Positions 32,794 to 44,261 of a DNA stretch of 64,000 bases are shown here, piece after piece. Within the stretch, counting starts at the first letter, position 1; every line of letters starts with the position of its first letter. The notes under the pieces were generated by a model that saw only the letters and a program-made list of their open reading frames with translations, was not told the DNA's origin and searched no databases. A program made the translations under genes and the position numbers. This stretch comes from Eriocheir sinensis (lineage: Eukaryota > Arthropoda > Malacostraca > Decapoda > Varunidae), in the NCBI RefSeq assembly GCF_024679095.1, contig NW_026111665.1:1-64000 (forward strand), in the 5' to 3' direction.

Positions 32794-35199
32794 CATTCTA
32801 GACCTCTTCCTTACCTCAAACCCTTCTGCTTATTCTGTCAAACTGTTCTCTCCGTTGGGCTCCTCCGATCACAATCTTATTTCTGCATCCTGTCCTATCG
32901 CTCCTGTACACCCTCTGGACCCACCGAAGAGGCGATGCTTCTGGCATTTTGCTTCAGCTCGGTGGGACGACCTGAGGATGTACTTTTCCGATTTCCCGTG
33001 GAATGATTATTGCTTCCAGGATAGAGACCCCTCTGTGTGTGCTCAGCGCATCACAAAGGTGATTGGCTCTGGAATGGAGGCATACATTCCTCGTTCTTTC
33101 TCTACTCCTCACGCTAAAAAGCCTTGGTTTAATCACGCTTGTTCTCGTGATGTCAATGATAGAGAGGTAGCTCACAAAAGGTACCAGAGCCTTCAAACTA
33201 ATGCTAATAATCAAATATACATTTATGCCCGAAATCGTTCCAAAACAATTCTACTACTAACCAAAAATTATTTCATTAATAGAAAATGCCAAAACCTTGC
33301 TTTCTCTAACTCTTCCCGTGACTTCTGGCATCTAGCCAAAAACATCTCCTCCAACTTCATCTCTTCATCTTTCCCTCCACTCCTCAGTCCTGACGGCAAC
33401 ACTGCCGTCTCATCTATCTCTAAGGCTGAACTCTTCTCTCAAACTTTTCTAAAACTCCACTCTGGACGATTCTGGGCATATTCCTCCTACTCATCCCCCC
33501 TCTGACTCCTTTATGCCTGTTATAAAGATTCTTCAAAATGATGTTTTCTATGCCCTCTCTGGCCTCAATCCTCAGAAGGCTTATGGACCTGATGGAGTGC
33601 CTCCTATTGTCCTTAAAAACTGTGCCTCCGTGCTGTCACCCTGCCTGGTCAAACTCTTTCGCCTCTGCCTGTCAACATCTACCTTTCCTTCTTGCTGGAA
33701 GTATGCCTTCATACAGCCTGTGCCTAAGAAGGGTGACCGCTCCAATCCCTCAAACTACCGTCCTATTGCTTTACTTTCTTGTCTATCTAAAGCTTTTGAA
33801 TCAATCCTTAACCGGAAGATTCAAAAGCACCCTTCCACTTCTGACCTTCTATCTGATCGCCAGTATGGGTTCCGCAAGGGGCGTTCTACTGGTGATCTCC
33901 TAGCCTTCTTAACTGACTCTTGGTCATCCTCTCTTAGCCGTTTTGGTGAAACTTTTGCTATTGCGCTGGACATATCAAAAGCTTTTGATAGGGTCTGGCA
34001 CAAATCTTTGCTTTCCAAACTACCCTCCTACGGTTTCTATCCTTCTCTCTGTACCTTTATCTCCAGTTTCCTTTCTGAGCGTTCTATTTCTGCCGTGGTA
34101 GACGGTCACTGTTCTTCCCCTAAATCTATTAACATTGGTGTCCCACAGGGTTCTGTCCTATCTCCCACTCTTTTTCTGTTGTTCATTGATGATCTTCTTT
34201 CCAAAACGAACTGTCCTATCCATTCCTACGCCGATGATTCCACTCTGCATTAATTAAATTCTTTTAATAGAAGACTCACCCTACAGGAACTTAACGACTC
34301 AAGGCTGGAGGCTGTAGAACGCTTAGCCTCAGACCTTACTATTATTTCCGATTGGGGCAAGAAGAACCTGGTGTCATTCAACGCCTCAAAAACACAGTTT
34401 CTCCACCTATCCACTCAACACAATCTTCCAAACAACTATCCCCTATTCTTTGGCAACACCCAGCTATCACCTTCCTCAACACTAAACATCCTCGGTCTAT
34501 CCTTAACTCAAAATCTCAACTGGAAACTTCATATCTCATCTCTTACTAAATCAGCTTCCTCGAGGCTGGGCGTTCTGTACCGTCTCCGCCAGTTCTTCTC
34601 CCCTGCACAGCTGCTGTCCATATACAGGGGCCTTGTCCGCCCTCGTATGGAGTATGCATCTCATGTGTGGGTGGGCTCCACTCACACAGCTCTTCGGGAC
34701 AGAGTGGAGGCTAAGGCTCTTCGTCTCATCAGCTCTCCTCCTCATACTGATAGTCTTCTACCTCTTAAATTCCGCCGCAATGTTGCCGCTCTTTCTATCT
34801 TCTATCGATATTTCTACGCTGACTGCTCTTCTGAACTTGCTAACTGCATGCCTCCCCCCCTCCCGCGGCCTCGCTGCACTCGACTTTCTACTCATGCTCA
34901 TCCCTCTACTGTCCAGACCCCTTGTGCAAGAGTTAACCAGCATCTTCACTCTTTCATCCCTCACGCTGGTAAACTCTGGAACAACCTTCCTTCATCTGTA
35001 TTTCCTCCTGCCTACGACTTGAACTCTTTCAAGAGGAGGGTATCAGGACACCTCTCCTCCCGTATTTGATCTTCCTTTCGGCCACCTCTTTTGTTTCTTT
35101 TATAGGAGCAGCGAGTAGCGGGCTTTTTTTTTATTATTGTTTTCTTTTTTTGTGTGCCCTTGAGCTGCCTCCTTTGTTGTAAAACAAACAAAAAAAAAA
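32794..35199 (+). mobile_element. Jockey/I-group LINE copy B, 5'-truncated, nested in Gypsy-1
   Basis: Same family as copy A, opposite orientation. It begins within the endonuclease ([20 protein letters not shown] region) and ends with the shared 3' UTR and an A-rich tail (AAAACAAACAAAAAAAAA). It interrupts the Gypsy-1 RT between the codons of CLDY and REVN. The flanking Gypsy frame joins directly, with at most three bases (ATA) duplicated. About 0.9-1 kb of the 5' end is missing relative to copy A. Confidence 0.9.
32855..35069 (+). pseudogene. LINE copy B endonuclease end and RT, broken
   Basis: The GSSDHNLI endonuclease end, a linker, and RT motifs PSNYRPIALLSCLSKAFESI, YGFRKGRST, ALDISKAFDRVW, GVPQGSVLSP and YADDSTLH are all present. 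A frameshift lies at about 33,465-33,512. A TAA directly follows the YADDSTLH motif (34,251-34,253), and a further shift lies between 34,255 and 34,370. The C-terminal part (34,371-35,069) matches copy A closely. Confidence 0.85.
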
Positions 35200-37121
35200 T
35201 AGAGAAGTGAACAGCCACCTCACCACTGACATTTATCCTCTCCCCAGACTGGAAGAGTTGGTGGAAACTGCATCAGGAAACAAGTACTATGCCACATTAG
35301 ACCTGAAAGATGCTTACTTCCAGGTGATGCTGGACGAGGAGAGCAGAGACGTTACCACCTTCAGTGACGGTGTGTCTTTGTACAGGTTCAAAAGGTTGCC
35401 TTACGGCTTAAATTGCAGTCCAGCTATATTTTCCCGTCAGATGGCCACAATATTGTCTCCCCTTATTAAACAAGGCTGGATAAGGAACTATTTGGATGAT
35501 GTTATTCTATGGGCTCCTGATTTTGACACTCTAGTTAAGAGGCTGGACACCCTTTTCAAGTGTTTCACCCAGAGTGGAGTCAAACTGAATCTTAGTAAAT
35601 GTGCCTTTGGTCAGAGACAAGTGAAATTCTTAGGTCACATTGTGTCTGAAGAGGGATGTCAGCCTGATCCGTCAAATGTAGAGGCAATAAGAGGCATGAA
35701 AGCCCCAACCAAGGTGAAAGAAGTCCGCCGTTTCCTTGGAATGTGTGGCTTCTATAGGAAACATATTCCCAGATTTGCCAAAATTGCAACTCCTCTCACC
35801 AACCTTACTAAAAATAATGTAGCATTTGTGTGGACAGAGAAGTGTCAGGAAGCTTTTGAGAAATTGAAACAGTGCCTTACACAAGCACCAATCCTAGTAA
35901 GAGCAGACATCTCTCAGCCATTCGTTGTAACAACTGACGCCAGTAAAACACATGTGGGTGGTGTACTAAGTCAAGTGCAGCCTGACGGGACAAACAAGGC
36001 TATAGCGTACTTCTCAAAGAAGCTGAAGCCAACAGAGGTTAGGCATTCAGCTACAGATAAAGAGGCACTAGCAGTGGTCCTAACATGTAGGAACTTCCAT
36101 CATTACCTATGGGGAGCAAAGTTTACCATCTTTACAGACCACCAGCCCCTCACTAGTATATTTAAGAAAAAGACTAAGTCCCCCTGAATGAACCGTTGGA
36201 TCCTGGAGATGAGGGAATATAACTATATAGTACACTATGTTCAGGGCAAAGATAATCATGTTGCTGATAGCCTTTCACGGCCAGTAAGGATGATACAGAG
36301 GCCTCAAGAACCAATATGGTTGGGTAAGAGCAAGGAGGAAATGAGGGCACTGCAGTTAGAGGAAGATAAATGGAAGGAAATGATTGAGTACCTTGAGGGT
36401 GGTAGAATTCCACGCAAAAGGTTTCCTCGTTGCACCCTGAACCAGTTCTCTTTGTGGGATAATATCTTATACTATACAGTGACCAGGAAGGACGGCAGTG
36501 AACAATTTTGTCTTGTTGTCCCTGAGTCCTTAAAGCAGAGTGCACTCCATCATGCACATGTCCAGTCAGGTCACTTAGGTCAAAAGAAAACCCTCACCAC
36601 TGCAGAGTCTCTATTTTTCTGGTGTAATATGAAGACTGATGTATGTAATTATGTTAAAACCTGTTCCACTTGTCAACAACTGAAACATTCTGCAGGCTTA
36701 CAGCAGCAGTGGCAAGAAATGCCAGCAGTAGATAAGCCTCTTGAAAGAGTCAGTATGGATGTAGTTGATATGGTAGCAGGTACACAAGGCTTTAGGTATG
36801 TATTGACTGTATTAGATCACTACAGTAGGTACACTAAATTGTTTCCCCTGAAGACTAAGGCTACAGAGGGAGTATGTGAAGCTTTCTCGAGTTATATTGC
36901 AGACTTTGGAGCTCCTAAGGCTGTCCTGGTGGATAATGGTGGCGAGTTCAGTTCGGCCTCCTTCCAAAATCTCTGCCGCACTAACCATATCACCCTGTGC
37001 CACACCACCCCACACCATCCCCAAGGAAACAGCATCAGCGAACGCTACCACCGAACGCTCAAGTCTGTAATAGCCACCGTATGTCAAAGACACCCTCTTC
37101 GGTGGCCAAGGTTGCTCCCAG
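35200..37121 (+). pseudogene. pol: Gypsy-1 pol, second segment: RT, RNase H and most of integrase
   Basis: The RT resumes with REVNSHLTTDIYPLPRL and shows LDLKDAYFQ, LPYGLNCSPAIF and the catalytic YLDD (near 35,490). RNase H follows with TTDASKTHVGGVLS, TDKEALA and FTDHQPL. An in-frame TGA at 36,185-36,187 interrupts it just before a NRWILEM block. The integrase then shows an HHCC zinc-binding domain (HHAHVQSGH...CSTCQQ) and a D,D-E core with SMDVVDM, LVDNGGEF and HHPQGNSISERYHR. It is cut at 37,121 by Gypsy-2, and the C-terminal part resumes at 42,750. Confidence 0.88.
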
Positions 37122-37619
37122 TGTAGTGACCCATTAACGCACACCATTTTCTTTCTCGTTCTCTCCATCTTCCGTTTCTTCAGACTACCCTTAAGTCATC
37201 ACGTTCTCTTTCTTTTCTCTCACTCTCAACACACACTATTCTATTTCATCTATTACACATATCCATCACACATTAATCTCTTTTGTTACGAGTCACTACA
37301 TATAAATAAATGTACATAATCATTCTAATTAGTATAAGCAACATTATGTTTAAGCTTTATCATCAAAGAGCGACCATTGTAAATATTACTGTATATCACC
37401 ATTGTAAATATTCATTCACAATATTCCAATACATGTATATACTCGCAAATAAACTGCTTCGTCAATGGAGTCACCACTGGTTATTAGTTGTGTCTTTTAA
37501 CCTTTAAGGCGGCCTTAACGGACCCAAACGGCGTTGTACCAGCTACAACGTATGCTGCCTCGAAAACACACAAACAGAAATGTTTGGTTTTCGCTGTAGC
37601 GGCCTAGGCTGCCGCTACA
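37122..37619 (+). repeat. Gypsy-2 left LTR
   Basis: 498 bases, TG...CA. It contains AATAAA in both TATAAATAAATG and GCAAATAAACTG contexts, which may act as the polyadenylation region. The partner is at 42,248-42,745. Confidence 0.93.
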
Positions 37620-38427
37620 ATTGGTGACCTCCGGACCTGAGTTACGAAGTACACCTCGGGTATTTGCTGCTGTCGCTGCTGGCCATGCTTCGTCCGCTCC
37701 GTCGCGGCCAAAGCTACCGCCCCCGGAGGATCCACCGGCCCGCAGCAGGTCGCGCTCCGCCTCCGGCCCTCCCAACGTGACCCGAGGCTCTCCTGCCGCC
37801 GGCAAGTTCCTGCCCTCGCCCGCGCCACCTCGCCTCGGCCTCCCTCAAGGACTCAGCCAGCAGCCCACCCCCCACGCAGGTGTCACCTTACTCGCCGTGG
37901 TACCTCGCCACTCCCTGCCCAGCCCAACCAGCCATTCCAGCGCCGCCCCTATGCTGTCTCACCTTCGCCGCGGTACCTCGCCCCGCCCGCTTCTACGAGT
38001 GACTCCTCAGGCTTCAGCCAGTCTGACCGCCGCCTCGCACCCACGGCTGCCTCCTTTCTTCACCAGCCCGGCACACCAGTCACTCGCCGCCCCACCAGCC
38101 TCCTGCCGCTGTGATCCCCAGTTTCCTTGCCGTCGCCTTCCTACCTCCGCGGCATCGCCTTCACCACTGCTGTTCCTGCAGCGGCCCTCCTGCCGCCGTG
38201 GCCTCTGGCAACCGCCAGCGCCTCCTCTTGACCCGTGGAATGTGCAGTGACGCTGAAGACAGTGCAGTGTGTGCTTGTTCAGTGACGCCTGGCATTACAA
38301 GCCAGCACCAGTGTAGTGACGCCCGCGGCTTAACCGCCTGAGCGAGTGAACGTGTTAGTGACGCCCCTCCCGGCAGTGCTCCCCGTCGGTAGTCAGTGCT
38401 TCCCCGACGTAGTTACCGCTTAGTGCT
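37620..38427 (+). other. Gypsy-2 5' leader, proline-rich open frame without known domain
   Basis: About 800 bases of C-rich sequence. A frame at 37,621-38,250 starts inside the primer site and is rich in Pro, Ser and Arg with no recognisable capsid or other motif. I do not treat it as a gene. The usual CsRn1 Gag capsid part is not found here or downstream, so an internal deletion is likely. Confidence 0.5.
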
Positions 38428-40358
38428 GTGCTCCGTTACACCTCCGGGATGCCTGACGCGCCTCTCGGACTCCAGCCGCCGCGGCCCCTGGCTACACTGC
38501 CAGCGCCTCTACACGCGGTCATGGCCTCCACGTCCGACACCGACCCTGCCCTAACGTGCCCCTCCAAGGTGTCCGACGACGACGCTGCGCAGGACGTGGC
38601 CAGCCTCCATGCCCCCACCGTCACCAGCGACAGTCTGACCCACCAGCTCACGGCTCTTATCGCCAAGCTACGAACAGAGGTCAGTACGCTCAGGGAGGAC
38701 ATCAGGAGCCAACGACGCCAGTCCTCGTCGCCGCACAGCCACTCCTCGTCACCACACCACCACTCCTCGTCACCACACCACTCCTCGTCACCACAACACC
38801 ACTCCTCGTCACAACACCACTCCTCGTCACCCCGCCGCCACTCCACCTCCAGTAGTAGCCCCTCACACAGCCCCGGCGTCTGCTACTACCACAGGAGGTT
38901 CGGGAAGGATGCCAAGAAGTGAACGTCCCACTGCAGCCTCCATAATTCTTCGCAACAGCCCCGGCAGGCCCTGACAGCGCACAGCGTCCGCCAACACACC
39001 TCGAAGCTGTTCCACATCTTCGACCCACTCTCCCGCACCAACTTCCTCATCGACACTGGAGCCGAAGTCAGCGTCCTCCCCGCCACACCAAGCCAGAGGT
39101 CCTTACCAACCATCGCTCGCCTCTACGCTGCTAACGGCACGGGGATCCCTGTTTTCAAGAAACAGACGCTCCAGCTCAACCTCAACCTTCGCAGGTCGTT
39201 CGAGTGGACCTTCTACGTGGCAACAGTTTCACAACCTATCCTGGGCGCCGATTTCCTGTCTCACTACAATCTCCTAATCGACCTCAAGAGTCGCAAGCTC
39301 CTGGATCCACTGACATCCATCTCAACCAGGACCAGAGCAGCAGCAGGCGAAAGCACCCACATCTCCACCATCGGTGCAGGCAACCGGTTCGCGTCTCTCC
39401 TCAAGTCCTTCCCGACGCTGACACAGCCACACACAGCGAACAAGCCTGTGAAGCACCACGTCACGCACCACATCGAGACGACCGGACCACCAGCATACGC
39501 CAAGGCTCGCCGCTTAGCTCCAGAACGCTACCAACAAGCCAAGGCCGAATTCGAGTCGCTGCTGCGCCAAGGTGTTATCCGCCCCAGCTCAAGCAACTGG
39601 TCGTCCGCCCTCCACGTCGTTCCCAAGAAGAGCGGTGACATACGCCCATGCGGCGACTACAGAGCCCTCAACTCGCGCACCGTCATGGATCGCTATCCGG
39701 TGCCGAATATTCAGGAGTTATCCTCACAGCTTGCTGGCTCCACTATCTACTCCATTATCGACCTCATAAAAGCCTTCCACCAGATCCCAGTCAACCCAGC
39801 AGACATCCCGAAGACAGCCATCGTTACACCTTTCGGCTTGTACGAGTACGTACGGATGCCCTTTGGACTCAAGAACTCTGCCCAAACCTACCAGAGGTTT
39901 ATGGACGAAGTGCTGCGATTACTGACATTCTGCTTCGCCTACATCGACGACGTCCTCATCGCCAGTCCTGACGCCGACACACACCGCCAACATCTAGAGC
40001 AAGTTTTCACCCGTCTCCAGGACTACGGCATCCAGATAAGCGTTGAGAAGTCAGAGTTTGGTGTTACCTCCGTCGACTTCCTCGGCCACACCGCCTCTCC
40101 TTCAGGCATCACTCCCATCTCTTCCCGCTGCGACGTCATTCAACAGTTCCCGAAGCCGACAACTCAGCGCCAGCTCAAGCAGTTCCTCGGGATGATCAAC
40201 TATTACAACCGCTTCATTCCACACTGCGCGCTCATCTTTCAGCCACTCTACTCCATGATCAAGCCCTGCAAGAGAGGCCAGTCCGTCACACTCGCCTGGA
40301 CTCTCGAAGCTGACGACGCCTTTCTCAAAGCCAAGGAGGCACTGAAGGCTGTTACCAC
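38428..40358 (+). pseudogene. pol: Gypsy-2 Gag remnant, protease and RT
   Basis: One phase runs throughout. The Gag remnant has a coiled coil (LTALIAKLRTEVSTLREDI), a Ser/His-rich linker and a CHCC zinc motif whose third cysteine position is a TGA stop (38,920-38,922). In the same phase follow the protease ([15 protein letters not shown]) and RT with [39 protein letters not shown] and YIDDVLIAS. The start of RNase H is also there. The frame is interrupted at 40,359 by the hAT-type MITE, which adds a false ending up to a stop at 40,449. Most of the Gag capsid is missing. Confidence 0.85.
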
Positions 40359-40550
40359 CACCGTTGCCAGATTGTCGTACTCGGAGCATAGTATTTACCG
40401 GTTTCTGACGCCTAACTATTGCCAAGAAACATCAGAATCTAACTCTTAACGATAACTATAAATGAGTTTCGTTATAGGAGCCTAGAAGACAGTTTTGGGG
40501 TAAGATGTTGGGAAATATAATCGGCTGAGTACGACAATCTGGCAACGTTG
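40359..40550. mobile_element. hAT-type MITE, 192 bp, inside Gypsy-2 pol
   Basis: Terminal inverted repeats of 24 bases with one mismatch start CACCGTTGCCAG on the left. On the right, read inward, they start CAACGTTGCCAG. The flanking 8-bp direct repeat GTTACCAC (40,351-40,358 and 40,551-40,558) fits hAT target duplications, including T at position 2 and A at position 7. Removing the element and one repeat restores continuity of the Gypsy-2 pol frame. There is no coding capacity. Confidence 0.9.
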
Positions 40551-42236
40551 GTTACCACACTCAGCTTCCCTACTCCAGATGCCACTACTTCAATCTCCAC
40601 GGATGCCTCAGACACCGGCGTTGGTGGAGTCTTGCAGCAGCACGTAAACGGAGCCTGGAGATCCATTGCATTCTTCTCACAGAAACTCAACAACGCCGAG
40701 AAGTACAGCGTCTTCGACAGAGAACCTCTCGCCATCTACAAGGCTGTCAAGCGCTTCAGATTCTTCGTCGAAGGCCGGGAATTTCACATTTACACCGACC
40801 ACAAGCCTCTTGCCACAACCTTCATCAACAACAAGTCCACCTACTCTCCCAGGCAGCTGCGCCACATCGACTTCATCTCTCAGTTCATGACAGACATCCG
40901 GTACGTCAAAGGCGAAGACAACATCCCCGCCGACGCTCTCTCCCGTAACATCTCTGCAACATCCTCCTCCCTCATCGATTATGCTGCCATTGCTGCAGAC
41001 CAAGTCGACGACGCCGAGCTGCAGCAATTGAGGGATAACCCCGCTTTGTCGATGAGGCGAGTCGAGTTCCCCGGGACCAACGTGCACCTGTACGCTGACG
41101 CATCTACCGCCACCATCCGACCCTACCTGCCGAAGAACCACCGGTACCCACTCTTCCGCCAGCTGCACGACCTCTCTCACCCCGGGATCCGAGCGTCACA
41201 ACGGATGATGTCCTCACGCTTCATATGGACGGGGATCATCAAGGACGTCAGAGACTGGACCCGCACCTGCGTCCAGTGCCAGGCTTCAAAGGTGACGCGC
41301 CACACCGTCTCGCCTCCAGCAGCGTTCACGCCCCGTTCCTCCAGACTCGAACACGTCCACGTCGACCTCGTCGGCCCACTTCCACACTCCAACGGCTACA
41401 AGTACCTCCTCACCTGCGTTGACAGGTTCACACGCTGGCCCGAAGCTGTCCCGGTCGAAGACATAACAACGGACACCATCGCCAGAGCCTTCGTCAACAC
41501 CTGGGTGTCGCGCTTCGGTACGCCTCTCAGCCTCACATCCGACCGTGGAAGCCAGATCGAGTCGAGCCTTTGGGACAAGGTCATGTCCATCCTGGGGATT
41601 AAGCGGATCAGAACCGCCACCTACCATCCTCAGTCAAATGGCCTTGTCGAGCGCTTCCACCGCCAACTCAAGGCCTCGCTGGCAGCAACAGTTCAGGACC
41701 GCAGCGACTGGACTATGACTCTGCCTCTAGCCCTCCTCGGCATACGGACGTCCCTCAAAGAAGACTTTGGCCACTCCTCTGCAGAGCTCCTGTACGGCAC
41801 CACTCTCCGCCTCCCAGGAGAGGTTCTCTCGCCCACTCCTGGCCCTCCCTGCGACATACAGGACTACGCCAGGAACCTCAAGAACGCAATGCAGAGACTC
41901 CAGCCAGTGCCGCCACGTATATCACCATCCAAAACGTTCGTGAGCCAGGACCTCGACACCTTCACACACGTGTTCGTGCGAGTGGACGCCACAAAGAAGC
42001 TTCTGCAGCAACCATACGATGGCACCTTCACCGTCATCAAGAGGACGCGGAAGAACGTCACCATTGACCGCCACGGCAAATCCGATGTCATCGCCATCGA
42101 CCGGGTTAAGCCCGCGTACCTCCTGCAGCCAGATCCTCCACCCACGAACACCGCGTCAGTGTCCCCCAGTCCAGTGCTTACAGCCAAAATCCAGTGCCGC
42201 AAGAAACATGTAACGTTCCTCCTCCCTCGTCACTAG
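40551..42236 (+). pseudogene. pol: Gypsy-2 pol continued: RNase H and integrase
   Basis: This frame is intact apart from the MITE before it. RNase H shows SISTDASDTGVGGVL, REPLAIY and IYTDHKPLATTF. Integrase shows an HHCC domain (LHDLSHPG...CVQCQ), then HVDLVGPLP, TSDRGSQIES and HPQSNGLVERFHR as the D,D-E core. A C-terminal basic region with KKLLQQPYDGTF and HGKSDVIAIDRVKPAYL follows. It ends at 42,236, twelve bases before the right LTR. Confidence 0.88.
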
Positions 42237-42247
42237 GGGGGGAGTTA

Positions 42248-42745
42248 TGTAGTGACCCATTAACGCACACCATTTTCTTTCTCGTTCTCTCCATCTTCCG
42301 TTTCTTCAGTCTACCCTTAAGTCATCACGTTCTTTTTCTTTTCTCTCACTCTCAACACACACTGTTCTATTTCATCTATTACACATATCCATCACACATT
42401 AATCTCTTTTGTTACGAGTCACTATATATAAATAAATGTACATAATCACTCTAATTAGTATAAGCAACATTATGTTTAAGCTTTATCATCAAAGAGTCAC
42501 CATTGTAAATATTACTGTATATCACCATTGTAAATATTCATTCACAATATTCCAATACTTGTATATACTCGCAAATAAACTGCTTCGTCAATGGAGTCAC
42601 CACTGGTTATTAGTTGTGTCTTTTAACCTACAAGGCGGCCTTAACGGACCCAAACGGCGTTGTACCAGCTACAACGTATGCTGCCTCGAAAACACACAAA
42701 CAGAAATGTTTGGTTTTCGCTGTAGCGGCCTAGGCTGTCGCTACA
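42248..42745 (+). repeat. Gypsy-2 right LTR
   Basis: 498 bases, identical to the left LTR except for 11 substitutions counted by eye. It is followed by the target duplication CCAG. Confidence 0.93.
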
Positions 42746-42749
42746 CCAG

Positions 42750-43292
42750 CATGCCAGAAGGTACTGAACATGGCAGTGCACACCACTAAGGCACCCGTAC
42801 TTTGCCTTCTTCTCGCGTCGTCCGCCACGCCAGGTGGGTGTTCGTCTCCCATAAATTGAAGGTACAGAGGAGGGTATAGCAGAAGCTTATGCTATCCTCA
42901 GGGAGACACACCAGAAAATGGCAAGGAAGTTTCGGGCAGTAGCTAACCGTGGGCGCAGAAACCAAAAGGTCGGTGTGCGTTCTCTGGTGTGGGTGAAAAG
43001 TGAGGGTAGCCTACCTGGTACTTGTAAGAAACTTAATCTGAAATGGTTGGGCCCTTACAGAGTGGTTGAAGTGATCAGGGATGGTTCTGCTTCTGTACTT
43101 GAGAATGTTTTTGATGGACGAATACTGCAAAGGGCTGCAGAGAAGGTGAAACCTTATTGTGGTAGTGAGGAGTGGATCACCGCTCCCAGAGAGGTAATAA
43201 TCCCTGAAGAAACTGAACCTGAACCTTTACCGCCCCGAGTGCGTCGACCACCAAGGCGATATGTGGAGGAATGTTGTGTCCATAGTTCATAA
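42750..43292 (+). pseudogene. pol: Gypsy-1 pol, third segment: integrase C-terminus
   Basis: The reading resumes across the Gypsy-2 insertion with a QKVLNMAVHTT segment. It shifts frame at about 42,795, meets TAA at 42,852-42,854, and then runs open to 43,292. The final part has VWVKSEG, LKWLGPYRVVEVI and KVKPY, the C-terminal DNA-binding (GPY/F-like) domain of Gypsy integrases, and ends with a Pro/Arg-rich tail. Confidence 0.8.
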
Positions 43293-44261
43293 GCTTGTAT
43301 CTGTATTAGCTCAGGATTTTTACAATGGTACTACAATGTATGTTTTTTTTAGGATTTTGGGTTGTACATGGCGTTAGCCGGATATGTTGAGGGGGAGGGG
43401 TTGTTAACTGAGGGACACCTAGGCAGGATGGGTTAAGCTCCACCTCTCTCTTACCCTTCTGCTGGTATTACACATTCCAGCTTGGTGTGGCTGGTGTCTA
43501 TTCTTGGGGGATGATTTGTAATTGGTTGGGAAGGGATGCAGTATAATATGGATATTTAGCAGAGGGGGAACACCTCACTTGAGCTCAGGTTTTAAGTTGT
43601 GCCGGCGTGGATGCTAGTAGGCACGTATGACAGATCCCCGCGTGCAGGACCTGGTATTATCTCTTCATGAGGCGTCAAGCAGGCTCTCGGTTATATACCT
43701 ATGGGTGCATTTCCTGCTGCGGAAACGGATGAGTTGTGTGATTAGGAAGTGTGTCTGGGGGTTTAACGATTCTGTTTCTTTTCTGGATTTTTTTTGGGCG
43801 GATGTAGCTTGCTAAACAGGACCCCTTGGTGCCGTTTATTGTCGCTGAGAGAGGCGAGTTTGTCCCTGTTGCGGACGCTCATCCAACCTGTTACCCAAGA
43901 GGGATACTGGGACTGGCAGCTCAAGTCAAGGAGGGGAGTAGTAAGGTCCGTAAGGGACGCTTTTAGCCGAGTCTAGGCACAGAAACTGTTCTCACGCAGT
44001 GGGCGGAGGCAGTATTTGGAGTACACCCTGTAGGAGCATATATTGTTAATGACTTCTGTTTGTGGAAGTTTCCACGTCTTTTGTGTTTACCTGCCTACCC
44101 TAGATGATATGAATATTGAATACTATGTTGTATTGCAGTTGTTGCTAGCCTTGTACTCCCATGGTAGGTGTGTCACCAATCTCCTGTACTTAGTATTATT
44201 CCCTATGGCTATGTTCTAGATTTACTTATGGGAAAAAATACCAAATCGAAGGGGAAGGTCG
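43293..44261 (+). other. Gypsy-1 region between pol and right LTR
   Basis: About 970 bases with no recognisable domain. Short frames at 43,627-43,815 and 43,794-43,976 have no motifs. It could be a long 3' untranslated region or a decayed third gene. No envelope-type signal peptide or membrane segment is evident. A purine tract lies just before the LTR at about 44,249-44,258. Confidence 0.5.

Larger units (their letters stand above)
37122..42745 (+). mobile_element. Ty3/Gypsy element Gypsy-2 (CsRn1-type), nested in Gypsy-1
   Basis: Two LTRs of exactly 498 bases (37,122-37,619 and 42,248-42,745) start TGTAGTGACCC and end GCTACA. The target duplication CCAG occurs at 37,118-37,121 and 42,746-42,749. 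The internal region starts with TTGGTGACC, as for tRNA-Trp priming, and ends in a purine tract, AGGGGGGAG. The CHCC-type Gag end (CYYHRRFG...C) and the tRNA-Trp-like site both fit the CsRn1 clade. By eye the two LTRs differ at 11 of 498 positions with no indels, about 2.2 percent. Confidence 0.93.

Noticed and set aside
37621..38250. Proline-rich frame as Gypsy-2 Gag
   Set aside because: It starts in the primer site, has no capsid or zinc motif, and is in a different phase from the Gag remnant at 38,428.
43293..44261. Envelope gene of Gypsy-1
   Set aside because: The position is right and the length available is about 1 kb, but no signal peptide, membrane segment or sustained frame is visible.
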